The notes: generated from the sequence alone by a model not told the origin. A stretch of DNA of 64,000 bases from Desulfoluna spongiiphila (GCF_900101345.1 NZ_FMUX01000001.1:124001-188000), one strand, 5' to 3'; positions 35,220-44,736 are shown, counted from the first letter of the stretch. A program made the numbers and translations.

Positions 35220-36281
35220 ATGCTCACTTGGACACGGAACACACGGCCTTCGGCATCGACGCGATACCTCCCCTTGATCTGCCTGCTCCTTGCCCTGGCA
35301 GCTCCGGCTGTCGGTATAGCAAACCCCGGAAAAACGCCCACCGCGGGCCTTCAGGGAGACATCAAGGTCATGCCCGGGGTCATCCACGCCACAAAGGCCC
35401 AGAACGACGTCGGCGATGACAACGAGCGCATCGACAGCCTGGACCAGTCTGCATCCTCCGAAACCGAGGTGATCCCCATCGTCCTGTGGAACCTCGGCTA
35501 CACCTTTGACAACCTCAAAACGAGCCTGTACGCCGGCACCCCCACCTCCAACATCGTCAAGGGGACCTACTTTCTGGAAATCGGGGCCAGCCACCGCCTG
35601 GACAACGGCACCACCCTCAGCCTTTCCTGGATCCCCGAGCTTCCCCTCATTGACGACGAGGTATGGAAAGACCCCTTTCTGACGGGTGTGGACCGGGAAG
35701 AGACCGACCGCACCTCCCAGGGCTTCCAGGCCAAGGCGGAAGACATCTTTGGCTCCCCCTTTTTTGTCAGCTATGCCTTTGCCGTCAACGACATCGATGA
35801 AGAGGAGTCCGGTCAGGGATACACCGATGGTGACGGCAACCCCCTCACCGACGAGGAGCTGCTGAGCCTCAGGCGCTCCAGTGAGGTCCACTTCGTTGAG
35901 ACAGGCTTTCGCCTCCCCGTAAGCCGCTCCATCATTTTGGGCGCAACCCTGGATGCCCTTCACAACGAAGCCGACGGCAAGGCCCATCGGTTCGACCAGC
36001 TCGGGGGCAAAGTATCCATGATCTTTCGCCACCCCGTCTTCCAGGCCTTTTCCACCGTCTCCTATCACCGGGCAGACTTCGACGGGACCCACCCCGTCTT
36101 CGATAAGAAACGGGAAGACCGGCTCTACAGCGCCTCCCTGGGCATTGAGGCCCCCCTGCCCTTCGACAGGCTCGACCTTGCCTTCTCCATGCTGGTGAGG
36201 TACGGCCGTACAGACTCGAATATCGATTTTTATGAAGGGGACACCATCATGGGCGGCATGGGGGTCAGCTACCGATTTTAA
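35220..36281 (+). CDS. Outer-membrane beta-barrel protein, DUF2860-like
   Basis: 353 residues with an N-terminal signal peptide (about 1-35, ending near AVGIA). The mature part is rich in alternating strands and ends VSYRF with a terminal aromatic residue, as in outer-membrane barrels. The first segment, LQGDIKVMPGVIHATKAQNDVGDDNERIDSLDQSASSETEVIPIVLWNLGYTFDN, recalls the DUF2860 family; I am moderately sure of this. It follows the RND gene by 56 bp on the same strand and may be co-transcribed with the pump. Function unknown. Confidence 0.6.
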   Translation: MLTWTRNTRPSASTRYLPLICLLLALAAPAVGIANPGKTPTAGLQGDIKVMPGVIHATKAQNDVGDDNERIDSLDQSASSETEVIPIVLWNLGYTFDNLKTSLYAGTPTSNIVKGTYFLEIGASHRLDNGTTLSLSWIPELPLIDDEVWKDPFLTGVDREETDRTSQGFQAKAEDIFGSPFFVSYAFAVNDIDEEESGQGYTDGDGNPLTDEELLSLRRSSEVHFVETGFRLPVSRSIILGATLDALHNEADGKAHRFDQLGGKVSMIFRHPVFQAFSTVSYHRADFDGTHPVFDKKREDRLYSASLGIEAPLPFDRLDLAFSMLVRYGRTDSNIDFYEGDTIMGGMGVSYRF

Positions 36282-36316
36282 CAGCGACGCAGGAGGGTTG
36301 GCCTGAAAAACGAGTT

Positions 36317-36346
36317 TTGACAGGCAGCGCATGCCTGCTCTATGAT
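36317..36346 (+). promoter_or_regulatory. Sigma-70 promoter with an operator-like palindrome in its spacer
   Basis: TTGACA (36317-36322) and TATGAT (36341-36346) are separated by 18 bp. The spacer contains the palindrome CAGGCA-gcgca-TGCCTG (36321-36337). It lies 65 bp upstream of the next gene. Confidence 0.65.
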
Positions 36347-36410
36347 GAAGGACTGAGATCTCGGCCCGGCTGTTTCCGCGTTCCATAACCCCTGACTCCA
36401 GGCAGGTGCC

Positions 36411-37172
36411 ATGAACTATGCTTCCGATCCCATGAACCGTCCTTTTTCCGTGATGAGCATCAACTTGCGCTTCGGTCTTGCCGACGACGGCGACAACGCC
36501 TGGGAGCACCGACGCAAGGCCTACGGCCCCCTGTTTACCGCCACCTGCCCCGATTTTATCGGCATGCAGGAGGCCAACAATTTCCAGACCCGTTACCTGG
36601 CACAGCTCCTGCGGGACTATCGGTTTGTAGGCGTCAGGAACCCGTCCCCATCCACCTGGCAGAACAACCTGATTTTTTACAGAAAGGAGTGGACCTGCCT
36701 GCGGCATACCCACTGTTTTTTAAGCGACACGCCCCATGAGGTGAGCCAGCTAGAGGGAAGCCGGTGGCCCCGCCAGTGCGTCATCGGAGAGTTTGAACGG
36801 GAGGAGGAGCGGGTGGTCTGCGTGACCACCCACTTTGACTTTGACGAAAAGGTCCAGGCGCAGAGCGCGGACCTGCTCATGGGGTTTCTGGAGGATTTTC
36901 CCGGGGACGTGCCCATGGTCATCACCGGCGATTTCAACGCCCCGCCCGAGAGCCTCGCCCATGCAGCTTTTCAATCCGGTGGATTCAAAGACAGCTTCGC
37001 CGGAGAGCACTCCTCCACCTTCCACGGCTTTACCGGAAACGACCTGGGCAAGCATATCGACTGGATTTTGTACAAGGGAAAACTCAAGGTGATGGATGCC
37101 AAGGTGATCAAGCACCCCTTCGAAGGCATCTACCCCTCCGATCACTACCCCGTGGTGTGCAGGTTCACATAA
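36411..37172 (+). CDS. Endonuclease/exonuclease/phosphatase-family hydrolase
   Basis: 253 residues of the EEP fold. Motifs are SINLRFG near residue 15, GMQEANNFQ (metal-binding Glu), TTHFDF, VITGDFNAPP (catalytic GDFN), and a C-terminal YPSDHYPVVC (catalytic SDHxPV). No signal peptide, so cytosolic. EEP members act on DNA, sphingomyelin or phosphoinositides; the substrate cannot be read here. An AGGTGCC lies near the start. It has its own promoter at 36317-36346. Confidence 0.82.
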   Translation: MNYASDPMNRPFSVMSINLRFGLADDGDNAWEHRRKAYGPLFTATCPDFIGMQEANNFQTRYLAQLLRDYRFVGVRNPSPSTWQNNLIFYRKEWTCLRHTHCFLSDTPHEVSQLEGSRWPRQCVIGEFEREEERVVCVTTHFDFDEKVQAQSADLLMGFLEDFPGDVPMVITGDFNAPPESLAHAAFQSGGFKDSFAGEHSSTFHGFTGNDLGKHIDWILYKGKLKVMDAKVIKHPFEGIYPSDHYPVVCRFT

Positions 37173-37176
37173 AAAA

Positions 37177-37196
37177 AACCGCCTGAACAGGCGGTT
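37177..37196 (+). terminator. Terminator after the EEP gene
   Basis: AACCGCCTG-aa-CAGGCGGTT, preceded by an A run and followed by CTTAAATC, starting five bases after the stop codon. Confidence 0.6.
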
Positions 37197-37208
37197 CTTA
37201 AATCTAAA

Positions 37209-37336
37209 AAAACGGGAAGAGAGAGGAAGAGCTGGTATGATCCGTTCATGGCCTCATCGGGCCATGACCTCTTAACGACTCAGCTAGGTAGGATGGTCAG
37301 GCAGGACTCTTCCCCTGTCTTCAAATATCCCGTTTT
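37209..37336 (+). ncRNA. Candidate structured RNA of about 130 nt
   Basis: AAAACGGGA (37209-37217) pairs with TCCCGTTTT (37328-37336). An overlapping alternative pairs GGGAAGAG (37214-37221) with CTCTTCCC (37307-37314). Inside, CATGGCC-tcatc-GGGCCATG (near 37247-37266) makes a hairpin, and AGCTG near 37230 can pair with CAGCT near 37281. The nested and mutually exclusive pairings suggest a folded RNA. I do not recognise a known class; strand is a guess from the plus-strand neighbour. Confidence 0.35.
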
Positions 37337-37814
37337 GGTATGTTTTATTTCGGGGGAGGAAGTGCAGGCCCTGTCATGTATCCATTCAGCTCAGCGTTGC
37401 TAAAACCCTGCGAAGTCCGTTCCACGTCCGTTGTAAAGCCTCCCCCCAAGACGGCCAGCCGGATCGACCGGTATATCCAGATCACATCAAATCAAACCCG
37501 CCCAAAATCCATGTATGAACAGCAGAAGTAAGTCAGCTCAGCACAACATCGGTCAGGCAATCCGGTAAGCATTGCATCCCTGAAACATCACAGCCGGGAA
37601 GTCAATCAACAGCAATGTGCCCCCTTTTTCAAATGTGATTTATACAGACTGCCTGACAAAATCAACCCTTGTTGATAAGGTACTTAATAGGTACAAGGCA
37701 TACCCAAAATTGGGCAATCCCTTGAGCCTCGGGTTCCCCAGCAATTGTAACCACTTTCCCCCCACCGAAACGCACTCCGGGAACGCTGGAGACATACCCA
37801 AAAGTGACCGTCGG
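37337..37814. other. Intergenic stretch without a gene
   Basis: About 480 bp, A/T-richer than its surroundings. CATACCCAAAA occurs twice (near 37700 and 37795), one copy inside a CCCAA-aa-TTGGG palindrome near 37704. No ribosome-site-supported frame was found. Confidence 0.35.
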
Positions 37815-38690
37815 TTATTCTAACTCCGACGGCGTCAGAGATGCCGACAAAAGGGCCCTCAGGTTGGTTTTGGAGTGGGTGAGCCCCAGCTTCCTGCGGA
37901 TATTCTTCCGGTGGGTTTCGATGGTCTTCACGGACAGGGAAAGAATGTCGGCGATCTCTTTGTTTGTCTTGCCTTCCCGGATAAGGTTGGTGATCTCTAT
38001 TTCCGAGGGAGTCAGTTGCAGCTGATAGGAGGGCGCCGTCTGGACCAAAGGCCGGGCAATGGTGCTGAGGTTGTTCTCCACCACCTCCAGATAGGCCATC
38101 TGGCGGCTCCCCAGCCGTGTTCCTTTGAGTTTTTCTATCCACGGGTGAATCATCTCCCGAATGGTGAAAAGAATCTCCTCCTCCAGGGCTTTTTTGTCCC
38201 TGCTCCGCTTTTTCAAGAGCACCTCAAGGGCGGTGTTCATCTCTTCAAGGCCCACGGTCTTTCGCTCCAGCTCCTTTTCCCGGTTCCGAAGAGCCTCCTC
38301 CACAAGGGCCACCCGAGTGACATCCCGCACAAAGGCCACCACCCCTTCTCCCTGGCAGCACCGCATCATGCGCGCCTCGAAGTGGTGTTCATCGCCCTCC
38401 AGCACCAGGGAGTACTCAAGGGTCTGACGCTCCCCGGTTCCAACGGCGGCTTCACAGGCCGTGGTGATCTGCCGGGCCAGGGCCTCGGGCAATACCTCGT
38501 GCACGCTCTTTCCCATAAACCCTTCCGGGGACCGGTACAAAGGAAGGCCCATGGCGGCGTAATCCATGAACACCCCCTCCCGGGAAAGGGTGAACATCAA
38601 ATCAGGCAGCCCCTTGATGAGCCGGCTGCTCTCTTCTAGCTGCTGTTTCAGCTGTGCGTTCTCCTTGCGGAGCGCATCGAGTTCGTCCAT
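37815..38690 (-). CDS. PAS-domain LuxR-type transcriptional regulator
   Basis: 291 residues from ATG 38690. The N-terminal heptad-rich coil ([19 protein letters not shown]) precedes a PAS domain (about 30-135), and a coiled-coil linker runs to about residue 200. The C-terminal LuxR helix-turn-helix is [47 protein letters not shown]. There is no receiver or membrane segment, so it likely senses a small molecule or redox state through the PAS domain. It is transcribed alone. Target genes are not evident from the local sequence. Confidence 0.88.
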   Translation of the reverse strand: MDELDALRKENAQLKQQLEESSRLIKGLPDLMFTLSREGVFMDYAAMGLPLYRSPEGFMGKSVHEVLPEALARQITTACEAAVGTGERQTLEYSLVLEGDEHHFEARMMRCCQGEGVVAFVRDVTRVALVEEALRNREKELERKTVGLEEMNTALEVLLKKRSRDKKALEEEILFTIREMIHPWIEKLKGTRLGSRQMAYLEVVENNLSTIARPLVQTAPSYQLQLTPSEIEITNLIREGKTNKEIADILSLSVKTIETHRKNIRRKLGLTHSKTNLRALLSASLTPSELE

Positions 38691-38952
38691 GGTCCAAGTC
38701 TCGCCTTGTCCCTTCCGTGTCCACAACCCATGGCCGGGCCGGTGAGGGGGGTCGAATAAGGGTCAGGGCCTGTCAGCCCGACCAGTTCATGGGAAAACGA
38801 TCAAACAAAATAGTTACGTTTTCTGCCCGCTTTTCTCACCCTCCGGGTTGCGCATCACTGATGCCTTGGTTTGGCTGGCAGCGGCTCTGCCCCGGGGATC
38901 TCTTTATGTAGGCAAGGCCCTCCGGCGTGTCAAGGGAAGGCTCCAACGACAA
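38691..38952. other. Intergenic stretch
   Basis: 262 bp upstream of the PAS-LuxR gene and downstream of the 39019 gene terminator. No gene or strong regulatory signal was seen. Confidence 0.3.
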
Positions 38953-38985
38953 AACCCGCATCGGTAACGGACGCCGATGCGGGTT
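38953..38985 (-). terminator. Hairpin terminator of the small secreted protein gene
   Basis: AACCCGCATCGG (38953-38964) and CCGATGCGGGTT (38974-38985) pair perfectly; on the minus strand it is followed by TTGTCG. It lies 34 bp past the gene stop. Confidence 0.65.
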
Positions 38986-39018
38986 GGTAAATCGGGATGG
39001 GCTCAGAGACCCGGTGCC

Positions 39019-39411
39019 TCACCTGGGGTGCCGGAGATTCCTTACGCGAAGGTCCCAGTTCCAGACGCTGACCATGCCGCCCATCATCATCTTTTCCACG
39101 TTGTGGACAAACATCTTATCGCCCCGGACCTTTCCAATCACCTCCACGTCCTGGCTGACAAGGACCTGCTTGGCACCGCGCTTCATGTTGGTAAGAAAGT
39201 AGGTGCTGCCGTCTTCGGCCACAAGCACAAAATCACGTTCCATGGAGACCCGGGGGTCCGAAAGGTCTGTTGGGCAGGTGGTATCATTCAGCACGCAGCT
39301 CGCCCCCATGATCTTTCCCTTGACCATCATTATTTCGGCAAAGGCGGGGGACGTCGAAAAGATCGCCAGAAGCGGCAGTACCAGAAAAAGCACGTAAACT
39401 CGTCGGGTCAT
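39019..39411 (-). CDS. Small secreted protein of unknown function
   Basis: 130 residues with a signal peptide cleaved near AFA-E (about residue 25). The mature part contains two Cys (GASCVLNDTTCP) and beta-rich segments (DFVLVAEDGSTYFLTNM, VSQDVEVIGKVRGDKMFVHNVEKM), consistent with a small OB-fold-like exported domain. No family recognised. It is monocistronic with its own terminator. Confidence 0.65.
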   Translation of the reverse strand: MTRRVYVLFLVLPLLAIFSTSPAFAEIMMVKGKIMGASCVLNDTTCPTDLSDPRVSMERDFVLVAEDGSTYFLTNMKRGAKQVLVSQDVEVIGKVRGDKMFVHNVEKMMMGGMVSVWNWDLRVRNLRHPR

Positions 39412-39779
39412 GATCTGTCTCCTTAGGTTGTTGGGGGTCCATATGCCTGCTTGAACGGAGCGCCTGGATAAACGCGGTCCGCGGATGGATCACATCATGG
39501 GTTCCTTAACAAACACCGAGGGAGGAAAGGGGCCGGTAAAGATCACTGGACCGGCCATCTGAAGTACTCCCCATTATCATGCAAAGCAACCGTTATGTCA
39601 ATTATTCCCACAGGGTGAGTACCTGAAGAAAGAACACACCGCCTCCGGCTTTTCATTTGCAGGCGATGGTGGTATAGCCCTTTGGTGTAAGGGCCGCACG
39701 GGACCCTGCGGTAGAGCTCCCGCCACCGGCACTTACGGGCACCATGCCCGTGACTTTTTTCAAGGTATAGGCACCTGTT
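39412..39779. other. Intergenic stretch
   Basis: 368 bp between divergent genes. It has an inverted segment near 39529-39558 (GGCCGG...CCGGCC). A minus-strand 49-codon frame at 39653-39802 was considered and not accepted. Confidence 0.3.
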
Positions 39780-40091
39780 ATGAGTGTATTTGAAATCGCC
39801 ATGCTGGTCTGCTTCGGCTTTGCCTGGCCCGCATCCATCTGGAAATCCTGGACCTCCCGGAACAACTCGGGCAAAAGCCTTCAATTCCTCTGTATTGTCC
39901 TCGTGGGCTATGCCGCAGGCATCGCCCACAAACTGATCTATAGCTATGATGGCGTCATCATCCTGTACGGCATCAACGCCATGATGGTCACCACAGACAT
40001 TGTCCTGTGGTTCCGCAACGGGCGGCTGATGAAAGGAGACCCTGCCATGGATTTCTCCGGCCAGGCCCCCCGACCGCAAGCCCATGGGTAA
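39780..40091 (+). CDS. Small PQ-loop/SemiSWEET-like membrane protein
   Basis: 103 residues with three hydrophobic helices (about 3-20, 36-51, 58-76). The first has the PQ-loop-type pattern FGFAWPASIWKSWTSRNNSGKSL, where a conserved Pro is followed by a basic-aromatic turn. This resembles half-transporter proteins such as SemiSWEETs, which dimerise to move sugars or similar small solutes. It is alone, and its ribosome site is weak (AAGGTATAGG). Substrate unknown. Confidence 0.7.
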   Translation: MSVFEIAMLVCFGFAWPASIWKSWTSRNNSGKSLQFLCIVLVGYAAGIAHKLIYSYDGVIILYGINAMMVTTDIVLWFRNGRLMKGDPAMDFSGQAPRPQAHG

Positions 40092-40305
40092 CAGCACGCG
40101 TCCCTGAGCCCAACACGGGAAATCCCTGTGCCCGCCCACCTGTGTTTTTTCTATACTTCTTCCTCTTTTTTAGCTATCTACTATCGTTTGTTACATTAAC
40201 ATTGTTTATTAATCAAGGGATTCGTACATTATATTGAGTGACGCGTCGACAGCAAACCAACTATCCACACCACATAAACGAGTCAACATGCCACAGGAGG
40301 AAGAT

Positions 40306-41511
40306 GTGAAAACGCAAAATGTTGTGATGGTCAGTGCCTGCCGAACCGCCATCGGCAAATTCCAGGGAGCCTTAAAAAACGTCTCGGCCCGAGAGCTCGC
40401 CGTCCATGTGGGAAAAGAGGCTGTTGCCCGCGCCGGCATCGACGTGGAAGCCATCGATGAACTGGTCCTTGCCCAGTGCCTTCCCGGCATGCAGGGGTCC
40501 CTTCCCGCCCGCCAGGTGTCCAAGCGCATCGGCTTCTCCGATGCCAGCAGCGCCGTCTCCATCAACCAGAACTGCGGCTCGGGCATGCGTGCCGTGGAGA
40601 TCGCCGCCCACAGTATCATGCTGGGCAAAAACGACATCGTCATGGCCGTGGGTGCCGAGAGCATGACGGGTGCCCCCTACATGCTCCCCAAGGCCCGGTC
40701 CGGATACCGCATGGGCCCGGGTGCCATCGAGGACTCCCTCCTGGCCGACGCCCTGGTGGACGAGCTGGCCGGGGGCCACATGGGCACCACCGCCGAAAAC
40801 GTGGCGGAACAATACGGTATCACCCGTGAAGAGTGCGATGAGCTGGCCCTGATGAGCCACACCCGGGCCCTTGACGCCATCGCCGCTGGCCGCTTCAAAC
40901 GGGAGATCGTCCCCTATGAAATCGTGACACGGAAAGGGACCACGGTCTTCGACACCGACGAACACCCCATCGCCGGAAGCACCCCCGAGAGCCTTGCCAA
41001 ACTCAAGCCCGCCTTCAAAAAAGGGGGCGTGGTCACCGCCGCCAACGCCTCGGGCATCAACGACGGGGCCGCCGCCGCCATCTTCATGAGCGAGACCAAG
41101 GCCAAAGAGCTCGGCATCACGCCCTTGATGAAACTCATCAACACGGCCTGTGCCGGTGTGGACCCGAAGCTCATGGGCCTGGGGCCCGCCGTGGCCATCC
41201 CCAAGGCCCTTGCGGGCACGGGGGTCCACTTTGACGACGTGGAGTACTGGGAGGTGAACGAAGCCTTTGCCGCCCAGTTCCTCGGGGTGGGCCGCATGCT
41301 CAAAGAGGAGTACGGCCTTGAGCTCTCCATGGACAAAACCAACCACAACGGCTCCGGCATCGCCCTGGGCCACCCCGTGGGCTGCACGGCCCTGCGGATC
41401 CTGGTGAGCCTCTACTACGAGATGGAGCGCCTGGACCTCACGGTGGGCGGGGCCTCCCTCTGTGTGGGAACCGGCCCTGCCATCGCCTCCCTCTGGACAA
41501 GGGCGGTGTAA
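40306..41511 (+). CDS. Acetyl-CoA C-acetyltransferase (thiolase)
   Basis: 401 residues from GTG 40306, chosen because AGGAGG at 40295-40300 gives ideal spacing and the protein then begins MKTQNVVMVSACRT as in other thiolases; an in-frame ATG at 40288 has no ribosome site. Catalytic residues are Cys90 (NQNCGSGMRAVE), His356 (NHNGSGIALGHP) and Cys386 (ASLCVGTG). It interconverts acetyl-CoA and acetoacetyl-CoA, or cleaves longer 3-ketoacyl-CoAs, in fatty-acid or butyrate metabolism. No beta-oxidation genes lie beside it, so which direction it serves is open. Confidence 0.92.
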   Translation: MKTQNVVMVSACRTAIGKFQGALKNVSARELAVHVGKEAVARAGIDVEAIDELVLAQCLPGMQGSLPARQVSKRIGFSDASSAVSINQNCGSGMRAVEIAAHSIMLGKNDIVMAVGAESMTGAPYMLPKARSGYRMGPGAIEDSLLADALVDELAGGHMGTTAENVAEQYGITREECDELALMSHTRALDAIAAGRFKREIVPYEIVTRKGTTVFDTDEHPIAGSTPESLAKLKPAFKKGGVVTAANASGINDGAAAAIFMSETKAKELGITPLMKLINTACAGVDPKLMGLGPAVAIPKALAGTGVHFDDVEYWEVNEAFAAQFLGVGRMLKEEYGLELSMDKTNHNGSGIALGHPVGCTALRILVSLYYEMERLDLTVGGASLCVGTGPAIASLWTRAV

Positions 41512-41544
41512 GGCCGTATAACGGATTCAGAAAGCATACATGAA

Positions 41545-41638
41545 GGGTTTCGCGATTCATCCCCCCGGCGCCACGCCCGCGGGACCGTGCGAAACCCCAT
41601 GATATCCCCGGCAGCGCTTCCCCTAAGGGCTGCCGGGG
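41545..41638 (+). terminator. Two consecutive hairpins after the thiolase gene
   Basis: GGGTTTCGC (41545-41553) pairs with GCGAAACCC (41589-41597). A second perfect hairpin is CCCCGGCAGC (41606-41615) / GCTGCCGGGG (41629-41638). No T run follows, so termination strength is uncertain. Confidence 0.5.
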
Positions 41639-41683
41639 CCACATCATCAACCTGCCTTGCCTATGCATCTTCTGGAGCCGCCT

Positions 41684-42871
41684 GTGAAAACCTTTGCCCT
41701 CTGGTTCGCGTCATTTTTTGTCCCAAACCACACCCTCACCGCAAACCCCGATGTCAGGGCCCGCTACGGCGTCCTGGAGGGGTGGGTGAGCATTGTGGGC
41801 AACACCCTGCTGTTCGCCGTCAAACTGGCCATCGGCCTGGCCGTGGGCAGCGCGGCCCTCATGGCCGACGCCATCCATACCCTCTCGGACTCCGCCACCT
41901 CCGCCGTGGTCATCGTGGGATTTAAAATGTCCCGGAAACCGTCGGACAGCGAGCATCCCTTCGGCCACGGACGCATCGAGCCGGTGGCCACCCTGATCAT
42001 TGCCATCCTCCTTTTCGTGGCCGGTTTCGAGCTCCTCAAGCACAGCATCACCGCCACCTTGCACCCCACGGTCTCCAAAGCAGGGGTGGTGGCCATCGTC
42101 ATCGTCACCGGAACCGCGCTGGCCAAAGAGCTCATGGCGCGCTTCTCCTTTGCCCTGGGGGACCTCATCGATTCGGCCACCCTCAAGGCCGATGCCCTGC
42201 ACCACCGAAGCGACGCCTTCTCGACCCTGCTCGTGGTGGTGGCCCTGGGGGCATCGCACCTTGGCTACACCCAGGTGGACGGCATCATGGGCATCGGGGT
42301 CTCCCTTGTGATCTTCGCCTCGGCATGGGGCATTGCCCGGGAGGCGGTGAACCCCCTCATCGGCGAAGCGCCCTCCCAGGTGTTCCTGGACGAAATCGAA
42401 GGAGCCTGCCGCAGTGTCACCGATGTGCTGGGTGTCCACGACATTGTGGTCCACAACTACGGCGAGAACCGCATTGTCTCCCTTCACATTGAGGTCTCCC
42501 ACACCCTCTCGGCCCTTGCCATCCACGAAATCGCCGAGGACGTGGAAGAGTCCGTGGGCCGCATCACACAAGGCATGGTGGTGGTCCACATGGACCCCAT
42601 CAACCGGGACCATCCCCACTACGACACCGTGCTCACCGAGGTGCAGAAGGTGGTGGCCCAGGACGAACGGGTCCTCACCTTCCACGACCTGCGCATCGTG
42701 GGGGCCAGCCTGGACCGGGGCACCATTCTTTTTAACATCACCCTCAACAACAACGACCGCCCCACGGACCACCGCGAGGTACTCCGGGAGACGCGCGATA
42801 AAATCCAGGCCCGGTTCCCGGGCCTGGACCTCCTCATTAAAATCACCCCCATGTTCAGCTACAACCCCTAA
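41684..42871 (+). CDS. Cation diffusion facilitator (CDF) metal transporter
   Basis: 395 residues from GTG 41684, which has CTGGAG upstream; an ATG at 41657 is the longer alternative without a ribosome site. It has six membrane helices with the metal-site motifs DAIHTLSDS and DALHHRSDAF (both HxxxD or DxxxD type), and a cytoplasmic C-terminal domain of roughly 170 residues, longer than in FieF. Family members expel Zn, Fe, Mn or Co in exchange for protons; the metal cannot be chosen from sequence alone. It precedes pepF by 15 bp and is likely co-transcribed with it. Confidence 0.9.
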   Translation: MKTFALWFASFFVPNHTLTANPDVRARYGVLEGWVSIVGNTLLFAVKLAIGLAVGSAALMADAIHTLSDSATSAVVIVGFKMSRKPSDSEHPFGHGRIEPVATLIIAILLFVAGFELLKHSITATLHPTVSKAGVVAIVIVTGTALAKELMARFSFALGDLIDSATLKADALHHRSDAFSTLLVVVALGASHLGYTQVDGIMGIGVSLVIFASAWGIAREAVNPLIGEAPSQVFLDEIEGACRSVTDVLGVHDIVVHNYGENRIVSLHIEVSHTLSALAIHEIAEDVEESVGRITQGMVVVHMDPINRDHPHYDTVLTEVQKVVAQDERVLTFHDLRIVGASLDRGTILFNITLNNNDRPTDHREVLRETRDKIQARFPGLDLLIKITPMFSYNP

Positions 42872-42886
42872 AGGAGACCCTTTCAG

Positions 42887-44686
42887 ATGACCACCATACC
42901 CGAGAGACATGAGATACCCGACGCCCACAAATGGGACCTCACCCCCATGTTCGCCGATGACGCGGCGTGGGACGCGCTCTTCAGGGAAACCGAAGCCAGG
43001 ATCCCCGGATACAAAACCTACCAGGGACGCCTGAACGAGTCGGCCTCGGTACTCAAAGAGGCCATTGACTACGACCTCTCTGTGAACCGCTCATTAGAGC
43101 TTCTCTACACCTACGCCCACCTCCGCAACGATGAGGACAAGACCAACGCCACCTACGACGGCCTCTTTCAAAAGGCCGTGAATCTTTATGCCCGCATTGC
43201 CCAGGCATCGAGTTTCTTCACCCCCGAGGTCCAGGCCATCGATGAAACCACCATGAAGGGGTTCCTCGCCGACCCGGCCCTTTCCGGGTACCGGTTCTTC
43301 ATGGAAAAAATCCTGCGCTACAAGGCCCACACCCGAAGCGAGGAGGTCGAAGAGCTGCTTGCCATGTCCGCCGAGGCCATGGGCGCGCCCTCCCGCATCT
43401 TCAGCCAGCTGGACAACGCCGACATGCGCTTCGGCACCATCGAAGACGAAACCGGCAAAACCCACGAGCTCTCCCACGGCAACTTCATCGCCTTTCTCAT
43501 GAACCCGGACCGCGGGGTGCGGAAAAACGCCTTCACCACCTACTACGAGGCATACGAGGCCCACAAGCACACCATCGGCGCCTCCCTTTCCTCTGCCATC
43601 AAAAAGGACCTGTTCATCTCCCGGGCCAAACGATTTGACGCCACCCTCTCCCGGGCCCTGTTCGCGGACAACGTGGACAAGGAGGTCTACACCGGCCTCA
43701 TTGAAAACGTCCGAAACGGTTTTTCGCCCCTTTTCGACTATCTCTCCCTGCGGAAAAGCGTCCTGGGCGTCGACGCCCTCCATATCTACGACACCTATGT
43801 GCCCCTGGCCTCCGATGTGGCGTTCCACATGGACTACGACGAAGCGGTGGAGGTGACCTTAGAGGCCCTGGCACCTCTGGGCGAGGCCTATGTCAGCACC
43901 TTGAAAAAAGGGCTGACGGGCGGCTGGGTGGACCGGTATGAGAACCGGGGCAAACGAAGCGGGGCCTACTCTTCGGGCTGCTACGATTCCAACCCGTACA
44001 TCCTCCTCAACCATGACGCCACCAGCATCAACAGCCTCTTCACCCTGGCCCACGAGGCAGGCCACTCCATGCACTCCCACTACTCCCGGACCACCCAGCC
44101 CTACATCTACGGGGACTACACCATATTCGTGGCCGAGGTGGCCTCCACCTTGAACGAGGCGCTCCTCGGCAGGCACCTCCTGGAGAAATACAAGGGGGAC
44201 AAAAAGATGGAGACCTACATCATCAACCGGGAGATCGACAACATCCGGGGGACCCTCTACCGCCAGACCATGTTTGCCGAATTTGAGATGCGCATCCACG
44301 CCATGGCTGCCGACAACCAGGCCATCACCCTCACCACCCTCACAGACCTCTACGGCAGCCTGCTTTCCGATTACTTCGGAGACACCCTTGAGGTGGATGA
44401 AGCCCTGAAGCTGGAGTGCCTGCGCATCCCCCACTTCTACTCCTCCTTTTACGTCTACAAATACGCCACCGGTATCTCAGCGGCCCTGGACATTGCAGGG
44501 CGCATCCTGGCCGGAGAGGAAGGGGCTGTGTCCCGTTACATGGAATTCCTCACCCTGGGGGGCAGCAGGTTCCCTGTGGATGAACTGCGTATCGCCGGGG
44601 TGGACATGACCCGGCCGGACCCGGTCAACAACACCATCGCCCACTTCGGCTCCCTGGTGGAACGACTGAAAACCCTCCTTTCCTGA
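42887..44686 (+). CDS. pepF: Oligoendopeptidase F (M3B family)
   Basis: 599 residues with the zinc-binding HEXXH-type motif LAHEAGHSMHSHYS: His389, Glu390 and His393. A downstream Glu in VAEVASTLNEALL supplies the third ligand. The N-terminal part and the overall length match PepF. AAAGGAG precedes the ATG. The enzyme degrades short peptides in the cytoplasm. It is second in a two-gene unit with the CDF transporter and is followed by a strong terminator. Confidence 0.95.
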   Translation: MTTIPERHEIPDAHKWDLTPMFADDAAWDALFRETEARIPGYKTYQGRLNESASVLKEAIDYDLSVNRSLELLYTYAHLRNDEDKTNATYDGLFQKAVNLYARIAQASSFFTPEVQAIDETTMKGFLADPALSGYRFFMEKILRYKAHTRSEEVEELLAMSAEAMGAPSRIFSQLDNADMRFGTIEDETGKTHELSHGNFIAFLMNPDRGVRKNAFTTYYEAYEAHKHTIGASLSSAIKKDLFISRAKRFDATLSRALFADNVDKEVYTGLIENVRNGFSPLFDYLSLRKSVLGVDALHIYDTYVPLASDVAFHMDYDEAVEVTLEALAPLGEAYVSTLKKGLTGGWVDRYENRGKRSGAYSSGCYDSNPYILLNHDATSINSLFTLAHEAGHSMHSHYSRTTQPYIYGDYTIFVAEVASTLNEALLGRHLLEKYKGDKKMETYIINREIDNIRGTLYRQTMFAEFEMRIHAMAADNQAITLTTLTDLYGSLLSDYFGDTLEVDEALKLECLRIPHFYSSFYVYKYATGISAALDIAGRILAGEEGAVSRYMEFLTLGGSRFPVDELRIAGVDMTRPDPVNNTIAHFGSLVERLKTLLS

Positions 44687-44704
44687 TCCATGCAGGTGAA
44701 CAAG

Positions 44705-44736
44705 GCCCCCGACAGCAATGCCGGGGGCTTTTTTTT
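44705..44736 (+). terminator. Strong terminator after pepF
   Basis: GCCCCCG-acagcaatgc-CGGGGGC followed by eight T residues, 18 bp past the stop codon. Confidence 0.9.

Noticed and set aside
36600..36620. TGGCAC-AGCTC-CTGC inside the EEP gene
   Set aside because: It matches a -24/-12 spacing by chance but lies in a coding region with no downstream gene start.
39653..39802. 49-codon minus-strand frame (MAISNTLITGAYTLKK...GYTTIACK)
   Set aside because: The C-terminal part looks coding-like, but it has no ribosome site, no family and its start overlaps the start of the divergent PQ-loop gene. It could be a remnant; not reported as a gene.
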